From positions 8,434-14,650 of the forward strand of contig MGUR01000010.1 in assembly GCA_001800075.1 (NCBI GenBank): a DNA stretch of 6,217 nucleotides, in the 5' to 3' direction. The stretch is from Elusimicrobia bacterium RIFCSPLOWO2_01_FULL_59_12. GTDB taxonomy: Bacteria > Elusimicrobiota > Elusimicrobia > 2-01-FULL-59-12. The notes beneath the pieces are model-generated. The model saw nothing but the letters and a program-made list of their open reading frames with translations. It was not told the DNA's origin and did no database searches. The position numbers were made by a program, and so were the translations under genes. This document shows, one piece after another, positions 1-4,210 of the stretch (its first letter is position 1; every line of letters begins with the position of its first letter).

Positions 1-6
1 GAGTCT

Positions 7-40
7 CCGGACCCCCGCTTGCGACGTGCGGGGGTGACGG
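7..40. repeat. Palindromic repeat, copy 1 (downstream of hisG)
   Basis: A perfect 8-bp stem, ACCCCCGC (11-18) with GCGGGGGT (28-35), encloses a 9-nt loop. It is flanked by CCGGA on the left and TGACGG on the right. The same frame recurs at 1863-1897 and 4081-4113, where the stem is ATTCCC(C)GC instead. The TT to CC change on one arm is matched by AA to GG on the other, so pairing is kept. It lies 8 nt beyond the hisG stop codon, so the transcript would form a GC hairpin there. No T-tract follows, so it may protect or terminate the hisG message without being a classical intrinsic terminator. Confidence 0.7.
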
Positions 41-47
41 TGGAATA

Positions 48-929
48 TTACGGAATCAATTTGTTCAGCGGGTACTCGATGATCCCCTGGGCGCCCGCGC
101 GCTTGAGCTGCGGGAGCAGGCGCTTGACGGTTTTTTCTTCGATGATGACTTCAAGCGCCGACCAGCCGGAGTCGCTGAGCGGCGAAATCGTGGGTTTCTT
201 CATGGCGGGCAACAACTTCATCACGGCCGCCAGGTTCTTCTGTTCCACATTCAGCTTGAGACCGACCATCCCCTCCGCGGCCAGCGCGCCCTGCAGGAGC
301 ATCGCGAGGTTTTCCATCTTCTCGCGCTTCCAGAGATCTTTCCAGGCGTCCCGGTTGCTGATGAAGCGGGTGCTCGACTGCAGGAGCTCTTCCACGATGC
401 GCAGTTTATTGGCGCGCAGCGAGCTTCCCGATTCGGTCAGCTCGACGATCGCATCGACCAGGATGCCGGCTTTGGCTTCCGTGGCGCCCCAGGAAAATTC
501 CACGTCCGCTTTGACCTTGTGCTTGGCCAGGTAATCCTTCACCACGCCCACCAGCTCGGTCGCGACGCGCTTGCCGTCCAGGTCCTTCACCGATTTGATC
601 GGGGAGTCGTTGGGGACGGCCAGCACCCAGCGCACGGGACGGAAGCCGCTTTTGGCGTAAAGCAGCTCGCAGACCTCGTGCACATCGACGCCGGCTTCCA
701 GGATCCAATCGTACCCGGTGAGTCCCGCGTCAAACACCCCGTCGGCCACGTAGCGCGCCATCTCCTGCGAGCGCACCAGCATGATCTCCAGCTCGTCGTC
801 ATCGGAGCTGGGAAAATAGGAGCGGTCAGAGGCGTAGACCCGGATCCCCGCCTTCTTGAAAATCTCGAAGGTGGACTCCTGGAGGCTGCCCTTGGGCAGG
901 CCGAGCTTGAGTTTCTTTTCAGACACCAT
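48..929 (-). CDS. hisG: ATP phosphoribosyltransferase, long form (HisG)
   Basis: Catalyses the first committed step of histidine biosynthesis in the cytoplasm, joining ATP and PRPP to give phosphoribosyl-ATP. The 293-residue product opens with LKLGLPKGSL (residues 7-16), the usual HisG N-terminus. It has the GYDWILEAG segment near 72-80. It also has the family signature E-x-K-A-G-x-L-V-D-A-I-x-E-L-T-E-S-G-x-S-L (151-171), which carries the PRPP-binding acidic residues. Residues about 214-290 form the extra HisG_C domain, an ACT-like allosteric region typical of long-form enzymes. It should therefore be histidine-inhibited and not need HisZ. The start at 929 was chosen over an in-frame ATG at 980. 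It follows a TAAGGAG Shine-Dalgarno, whereas the upstream 17 codons are unlike HisG, lack an SD and overlap the leader hairpin. No other his gene is visible, so the gene is isolated or heads an operon continuing left of the window. Confidence 0.95.
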   Translation of the reverse strand: MVSEKKLKLGLPKGSLQESTFEIFKKAGIRVYASDRSYFPSSDDDELEIMLVRSQEMARYVADGVFDAGLTGYDWILEAGVDVHEVCELLYAKSGFRPVRWVLAVPNDSPIKSVKDLDGKRVATELVGVVKDYLAKHKVKADVEFSWGATEAKAGILVDAIVELTESGSSLRANKLRIVEELLQSSTRFISNRDAWKDLWKREKMENLAMLLQGALAAEGMVGLKLNVEQKNLAAVMKLLPAMKKPTISPLSDSGWSALEVIIEEKTVKRLLPQLKRAGAQGIIEYPLNKLIP

Positions 930-932
930 CGA

Positions 933-939
933 CTCCTTA
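933..939 (-). promoter_or_regulatory. Ribosome binding site of hisG
   Basis: Read on the minus strand, TAAGGAG lies 3 nt before the ATG at 929. The match to the anti-SD is strong but the spacer is short. It decides the start at 929 over the in-frame ATG at 980, which has no purine-rich motif upstream. Confidence 0.7.
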
Positions 940-957
940 TTTTTCTTGTAGTGACGG

Positions 958-1001
958 CCATCGGTCAATGGGTTCGCCATTCAGGCGAACCCTGCCGATG
1001 G
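958..1001. promoter_or_regulatory. Long inverted repeat / hairpin in the hisG leader
   Basis: The inner stem GGGTTCGCC (970-978) pairs perfectly with GGCGAACCC (984-992) around a 5-nt loop, ATTCA. The outer stem CCATCGG (958-964) pairs with CCGATGG (995-1001). An asymmetric internal bulge (TCAAT against TG) separates the two stems. It lies between the predicted hisG -10 (1010-1015) and its SD, so it would form at about the first transcribed bases of the mRNA. It could be a 5'-stabilising hairpin, a regulatory leader, or at DNA level a dyad operator serving both divergent promoters. There is no run of His codons and no terminator/antiterminator pair, so a classical his attenuator is not supported. 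Confidence 0.65.
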
Positions 1002-1009
1002 TGGGCGAG

Positions 1010-1018
1010 ATTATACCA
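1010..1018 (-). promoter_or_regulatory. Extended -10 promoter for hisG
   Basis: On the minus strand the sequence TGGTATAAT is a perfect extended -10 (TGn + TATAAT). Transcription would start near 1003, giving a leader of about 74 nt before the hisG ATG. No good -35 stands at 17 bp. TCGACA (1042-1037) lies about 21 bp away, which is too far. Extended -10 promoters commonly do without a -35. Confidence 0.6.
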
Positions 1019-1024
1019 AACGTG

Positions 1025-1033
1025 TGTTAGAAT
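1025..1033 (+). promoter_or_regulatory. Extended -10 promoter for the methyltransferase gene
   Basis: TGTTAGAAT matches TGn + TATAAT with one mismatch. Start of transcription about 7 nt downstream would fall at about 1040, at or next to the ATG at 1042, giving a leaderless or nearly leaderless message. That agrees with the lack of a Shine-Dalgarno before this gene. It is separated from the hisG -10 on the other strand by only 6 bp. No -35 is recognised. Confidence 0.4.
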
Positions 1034-1041
1034 CTCTGTCG

Positions 1042-1746
1042 ATGATCGATCGAACCTTAAACTATGGCCGCCATCATATGGAGCGGTTTTTGCGGGCGGC
1101 CTCGCCGTATCAGAAGGTGCTGGATATCGGCGCGGGGCACGGAGACGACCTGCTCATGGCGGGATCCGTTCACCCGTCTGCCCAGCTAATAGGTATCGAG
1201 CCCTATGTTCCCCATGCGGCGGAGCTGAAGAGCAAGGGCATCCAGGTCCACTCCCTCAACATCGAGCGGGACGTTTTTCCCTTTCGGGAGGGCGATCTGG
1301 ATATCGTCATGGCTAACCAGATTTTCGAACACACCAAAGAGGTGTTTTGGATTTTGGACCAAATCTCACGGGCGCTGAAGGGGGGCGGGCATCTCCTGAT
1401 CGGCGTGCCGAACCTGGCGGCCCTGCACAACCGGATCCTGCTGGCGGTCGGCATGCAGCCAAGCCCCTTGAAGAACAACTCCGCCCATGTGCGCGGTTTC
1501 ACCAAGGGCGACATGATCCGGCTGTTGAACAGCGGGTTCCCGGGCGGCTTCGCTCTAAAAGGCTTCGGCGGCAGCAATTTTTACCCGTTTCCCCCACCCC
1601 TCGCCCGTCCCCTGGCCGCCGCATTGCCTTCGATGGCCTGGGGCATTTTTTTCCACTTCCAGAAAGCCAGACCCTACAGCGGAGAATACCTCCGCTACCC
1701 CATTCAAGAACAGTTGGAAACAAATTTCTTTGTAGGGACCCGGTAA
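1042..1746 (+). CDS. Class I SAM-dependent methyltransferase
   Basis: Predicted 234-residue cytoplasmic methyltransferase of the Methyltransf_11/23 type; the substrate is unknown. Motif I is KVLDIGAGHGDD (25-36), the glycine-rich SAM-binding loop. An acidic residue ends strand 2 (GIEP, E53) and would bind the SAM ribose. DLDIVMANQIFEHTKE (85-100) is the motif II-III region, and LKGGGHLLIGVPN (112-124) is the post-motif strand. The C-terminal part, with SPLKNNSAHVRGFT and ETNFFVGTR, resembles methyltransferases that modify sugars, lipids or quinone-like molecules, but this does not fix the substrate. An in-frame GTG at 1024 would add six residues. ATG 1042 was preferred because the GTG overlaps the predicted -10 and neither start has an SD. 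The gene is divergent from hisG and convergent with the pab cluster, so it is probably transcribed alone. Confidence 0.85.
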   Translation: MIDRTLNYGRHHMERFLRAASPYQKVLDIGAGHGDDLLMAGSVHPSAQLIGIEPYVPHAAELKSKGIQVHSLNIERDVFPFREGDLDIVMANQIFEHTKEVFWILDQISRALKGGGHLLIGVPNLAALHNRILLAVGMQPSPLKNNSAHVRGFTKGDMIRLLNSGFPGGFALKGFGGSNFYPFPPPLARPLAAALPSMAWGIFFHFQKARPYSGEYLRYPIQEQLETNFFVGTR

Positions 1747-1764
1747 CAGCGGACTCTGCCTTGA

Positions 1765-1857
1765 AAACGGATCCCAGCGATGCCACGCGGTCTGAAACTC
1801 CTGACCACCGACCGCGACTTCCAGAAAATCCCGCAAATCCTGATTCAGCTTTTTTAA
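1765..1857 (+). pseudogene. 3' remnant of a PIN-domain (VapC-like) toxin gene
   Basis: After the methyltransferase stop and one further in-frame stop (TGA 1762-1764), the same frame stays open for 30 codons and ends in TAA at 1855-1857. The translation includes GLKLLTTDRDFQKIP followed by QILIQLF. That matches the usual C-terminus of PIN-domain ribonucleases: G-x-x-LLTtDrDF-x-x-IP, where TxDxxF carries the last of the conserved acidic residues. The first three quarters of a PIN domain (about 100 residues) are absent upstream, so this is read as a decayed tail left by deletion. An ATG at 1780 could give a 25-residue peptide, but no SD precedes it. No antitoxin remnant is seen. The match rests on a short motif, so confidence is moderate. 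Confidence 0.5.
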
Positions 1858-1862
1858 CGATG

Positions 1863-1897
1863 CTGGATTCCCCGCTAACGACCGCGGGGAATGACGG
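1863..1897. repeat. Palindromic repeat, copy 2 (3' end of pabC)
   Basis: CTGGA leads into a perfect 9-bp stem, ATTCCCCGC (1867-1875) with GCGGGGAAT (1884-1892), around the loop TAACGACC, followed by GACGG. The loop is identical to that of copy 3 on the opposite strand. The stem is one C/G pair longer than in copy 3, added on both arms. The repeat lies between two convergent genes and overlaps the end of pabC, supplying its stop codon (TAG, 1877-1875) and its last codons. It may act as a transcript-end hairpin for either gene. Confidence 0.8.
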
Positions 1898-2765
1898 CGG
1901 GGTTGGGAAGAGTGGCGCGGAACAGCGCGTGGATGCGCCGGGTCATCGGGCCGGGTTTGCCGTTGCCGATGCGGCGTATTCCGCGCCGGCCGGCGAGCTT
2001 AACGCGGACGACCGGGGCGATTTCGAGCGTGGTGCTGGAGAGGAAAACCTCGTCCGCGCGCAGGAGGCCCTTGGGGGTGTAGTTGCCTTGACGCGCGCGG
2101 ATCTTGTTCCGCCGGGCCAATGTCAGAACCGCTTCACGCGTGACCCCCGCCAGGAGCCCGCAGGACAAGGCGGGCGTGTAAATCTCTCCCTTTTTCACGA
2201 AGAAAATGTTGGACGTGGTCCCTTCCGTTAAATAACCCCGCAAATTCAGCAGCGCCGCCTCGAACACTCCCATCTTGATCGCTTCCATCTTCGCCAGGAT
2301 CGTATTCAATGAATTATTCGATTTGATCTGCGGATCCAGGGCTTCCGGCGGAGTGCGGCGGATCTTCGTGATCCCGATTGAAATCCCCTCTGCCCAGCAG
2401 CGGCGGAGGTCCCGGGGGGGGTGCAGAAGCACGACCAAGGTCGGGTTGGGACAAACGGAAGGGTCCAGCCCCAGGGGACCCGGGCCGCGCGCGATCGTAA
2501 TGCGCGCGCTGGCGTCCGGCTCGCGGTTGGCTTTCAAAACCTTAACCACGCGGTCCTGCAACACCCGGCTGGACCAGGGGCACTTCAGCGCGATGCGCCG
2601 GGCGGAGTTCAACAACCGCTTATAGTGGCTCTCCCAATGAAAGACCTTATAGCCGTAGGCATGGACGGTCTCGTAGATGCCGTCCCCGTAAAGAAAGCCG
2701 TGGTCAAAGACGGAAACGCGCGCGTCCTTGGCGTCGATGAGATGGGAGTTGAGCCAGACTTTCAC
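1875..2765 (-). CDS. pabC: Class IV PLP aminotransferase family, probable aminodeoxychorismate lyase (PabC)
   Basis: A 296-residue fold-type IV PLP enzyme of the BCAT / D-amino acid aminotransferase / aminodeoxychorismate lyase family. The N-terminus MKVWLNSHLIDAKDA and SVFDHGFLYGDGIYET (18-33) are family hallmarks. HYKRLLNSA (47-55) holds the likely PLP-phosphate arginine, R50. K148 in IKSNNSLNTILAKMEA is the PLP Schiff-base lysine, and E181 in LTEGTTSNIFFV is the conserved glutamate near the PLP nitrogen. Family members are hard to tell apart by sequence. The lyase role, 4-amino-4-deoxychorismate to 4-aminobenzoate plus pyruvate, is inferred from the PabB gene two genes upstream. A branched-chain or D-amino acid aminotransferase remains possible. 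Translation starts at a GTG that overlaps the upstream stop in GTGA, suggesting coupling; no SD is evident. The last residues (PAVIPRGR) and the TAG stop are encoded by palindromic repeat copy 2. Confidence 0.8.
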   Translation of the reverse strand: MKVWLNSHLIDAKDARVSVFDHGFLYGDGIYETVHAYGYKVFHWESHYKRLLNSARRIALKCPWSSRVLQDRVVKVLKANREPDASARITIARGPGPLGLDPSVCPNPTLVVLLHPPRDLRRCWAEGISIGITKIRRTPPEALDPQIKSNNSLNTILAKMEAIKMGVFEAALLNLRGYLTEGTTSNIFFVKKGEIYTPALSCGLLAGVTREAVLTLARRNKIRARQGNYTPKGLLRADEVFLSSTTLEIAPVVRVKLAGRRGIRRIGNGKPGPMTRRIHALFRATLPNPAVIPRGR

Positions 2766-4210
2766 TTCGGCGGAGGTAAAACGTAGTAGCCGTGCTTTTT
2801 GTCGAGGGTCAAGGCGGCGCCGCTTTGGGTCAGCCAGCGATGCGCTTTCTTATATGCTTTCCGCTTTTCGCCGGGTGATGCGGCGGCCGCCAGACCGAAC
2901 CGCTGATGCGTCAGCAGTTCAAACGCCTGCTCCGCGGAAATCACGCCGTACGCGGGGAGCCTGGCGGCGTAGCCCCGCAGCGTGTCGTCCATGAGACCGT
3001 AGGTGAGCGGCGCGCGGTGGGTGTCGATGAACTGCAAAAGATCCTGCAGCGCGGTTTTGTCGCCCATGGACCCTCGCGCCAACGCGCGGCCCACGGTCGG
3101 CGTGCGGCGGTAGGCCCTCTGAATAAGGGTCAAGGCGCCGGAGTCTCCGCGCCATGCCAAAACGACGGAGGCATAGTCGCCAAAACCAGATCCGTCAACA
3201 AGCGTTCGCAAGAACTCTCCTACGCGCGGGTCCGGCTGATGCACGATGCGGTTGAACAAGGGTTTGGCGCTGTCCCATTGTTCGATGTAGTGATTGACAT
3301 CGGCCCGCGCCCAATCGCTCCAGCGGCCGATGGTGTTTTTCTCACGGACCGGGCGTTCCGCGTAGGGCACGCCGGCCTTGGACACCCCATCCGGCAGGTA
3401 CCAGAAAACATCCTGATCAATCCCTTTCACCTGCATTTGCATAAGCCGCATCCGGCTTTGATTCAGGAGGTGACCCACCAGATCGAATTTGCCATGTTTT
3501 TTGTTCCACCAGGACGTCCAGGCTTTGATCGTGGGCTCTAAATTGACGCCGGTGACTTCCCGCAGTACGTCATTGGCGAGCACGTTCGGGCCGGGGACGT
3601 TCAGCGTGTGGATCAGAATGGGGATGTGCGCCGGCTGGATAAAATTGACCAATTGCTGCCGCGCGTTGGCCCGGATTTCGGCATTGGAACTCCGCAAAGC
3701 GGCCAGCCAGAGGTTCCCCGCCAAGGTAAACCCATCCCAGCGCGGCGAAACAAGACCGGCCAGGGCGCCTTTCGAACCGGGATTCAGGGATTTGCGGACG
3801 TCGGCGCGCGCGACCAGGACCTTCAGCTTCGCGAAATCCGGACCGTCTTCTTCGCGCAGGTTGTCCAGAAGCGGCGCGGCCGGGCCCGCCTTTTCATTCA
3901 ACTGGTCTTCCGGGATCTGATTCAGCGATTGAATCAAGTCGTAGGTCCTGGCGTGCGCGGGAGGGACGGGCGCGGCCCCCGGATTTTTCGCTTTCGGAAC
4001 GGGGGCATCCACGATCCCCGGCAGTTGGGTGATGGGGGTTACGGCGTTTAACGGCCGAGCAGAGAGCAGAAACAACGCCGCCGTCATTCCCGCGGTCGTT
4101 AGCGGGAATCCAGTCCTGGATCCCTGTCCACCGCCGAAGCCGCTGCGGACGGCCCGCCAGGATGTAGCGGCGGGCCGCTTTCGCGGGGATGGCGGCATCA
4201 AAATGTTCAC
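2762..4210 (-). CDS. Secreted HEAT-like repeat protein of unknown function
   Basis: I do not recognise a named family. From the GTG at 4210 the product is 482 residues. A hydrophobic run around residues 35-50, followed by SARPLNA at 50-56, looks like a Sec signal peptide cleaved after A56. The mature protein is thus likely exported. A Pro/Ala-rich linker (about 60-88) follows. Helical stretches with HEAT-like spacing come next, including VLANDVLREVTGVNLEPTIK and AWTSWWNKKHGKFD (about 210-243). L-x-x-x-TG followed by W-x-x-WW is a motif often seen in HEAT-repeat proteins of environmental bacteria. The C-terminus (KKAHRWLTQSGAALTLDKKHGYYVLPPP) looks like a related closing unit. No catalytic motif is evident. 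The GTG overlaps the pabB stop (GTGA), which favours coupling, but residues about 31-43 are encoded by a palindromic repeat. ATG 4087, inside that repeat, is an alternative start but would leave a short signal peptide with no basic N-terminus and no spaced SD. It ends in a GTGA overlap with pabC. Confidence 0.7.
   Translation of the reverse strand: MNILMPPSPRKRPAATSWRAVRSGFGGGQGSRTGFPLTTAGMTAALFLLSARPLNAVTPITQLPGIVDAPVPKAKNPGAAPVPPAHARTYDLIQSLNQIPEDQLNEKAGPAAPLLDNLREEDGPDFAKLKVLVARADVRKSLNPGSKGALAGLVSPRWDGFTLAGNLWLAALRSSNAEIRANARQQLVNFIQPAHIPILIHTLNVPGPNVLANDVLREVTGVNLEPTIKAWTSWWNKKHGKFDLVGHLLNQSRMRLMQMQVKGIDQDVFWYLPDGVSKAGVPYAERPVREKNTIGRWSDWARADVNHYIEQWDSAKPLFNRIVHQPDPRVGEFLRTLVDGSGFGDYASVVLAWRGDSGALTLIQRAYRRTPTVGRALARGSMGDKTALQDLLQFIDTHRAPLTYGLMDDTLRGYAARLPAYGVISAEQAFELLTHQRFGLAAAASPGEKRKAYKKAHRWLTQSGAALTLDKKHGYYVLPPPK
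4081..4113. repeat. Palindromic repeat, copy 3 (5' end of the secreted-protein gene)
   Basis: On the plus strand ATTCCCGC (4086-4093) pairs perfectly with GCGGGAAT (4102-4109) around GGTCGTTA, with CCGTC before and CCAG after. Reverse-complemented, it matches copy 2, including the identical 8-nt loop TAACGACC and outer CTGGA/TGACGG. It is therefore inverted relative to copy 2. A second small hairpin adjoins it: ATCCAG (4108-4113), TC, CTGGAT (4116-4121). The repeat is inside the reading frame of the secreted protein and encodes about residues 33-43, including the ATG at 4087-4085. Confidence 0.8.
4150..4186. repeat. GC-rich hairpin pair between pabB and the signal peptide region
   Basis: CGGCCCGCC (4150-4158) pairs perfectly over 9 bp with GGCGGGCCG (4169-4177) around a 10-nt loop. 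Next to it, and overlapping by 3 nt, CCGC (4175-4178), TTTC, GCGG (4183-4186) gives a second small hairpin. These lie 60-100 nt after the pabB stop and next to palindromic repeat copy 3. Positions 4081-4190 therefore look like a compound repeat block of the REP/BIME kind, although the frame is open across it. The first stem is strong enough to affect read-through from pabB into downstream genes. Confidence 0.55.

Noticed and set aside
930..980. N-terminal extension of HisG from the ATG at 980
   Set aside because: The 17 extra residues are unlike HisG N-termini and overlap the leader hairpin. They have no SD, whereas ATG 929 has TAAGGAG.
519..1316. A 265-codon plus-strand open frame covering the antisense of hisG and the start of the methyltransferase
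   Set aside because: It is the GC-rich complement of a confidently identified hisG, spans the promoter region and shows no domain logic, so it is a shadow frame.
1786..1816. CGCGGTC (1786-1792) and GACCGCG (1810-1816) as a hairpin between convergent genes
   Set aside because: The 7-bp stem has a 17-nt loop and lies within the PIN remnant coding stretch. It is probably chance in GC-rich DNA.
1841..1860. Possible intrinsic terminator for the methyltransferase ending in a T6 run (1850-1855)
   Set aside because: No stable GC stem directly precedes the T-run; CTGATTCAG cannot form a real loop. The T-run is explained by the Leu-Phe-stop codons of the PIN remnant.
1347..2231. A 294-codon plus-strand open frame across the methyltransferase end, the intergenic region and antisense pabC
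   Set aside because: It is out of frame with the methyltransferase and antisense to pabC, with compositionally biased Arg/Pro/Gly-rich translation and no recognisable family.
3489..4051. Two overlapping plus-strand open frames antisense to the secreted-protein gene
   Set aside because: Both are low-complexity complements of the minus-strand gene, without an SD or family resemblance.
7..4121. The palindromes as a CRISPR array or tandem repeat
   Set aside because: Copies are kilobases apart, in mixed orientation and without regular spacers.
4164..4190. GTAG followed by a palindrome, as in RAYT-associated REP elements
   Set aside because: The tetranucleotide is present, but the following palindrome is imperfect and unique in the window, and the other three repeats lack GTAG. 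This is not enough to assign the REP/RAYT class.
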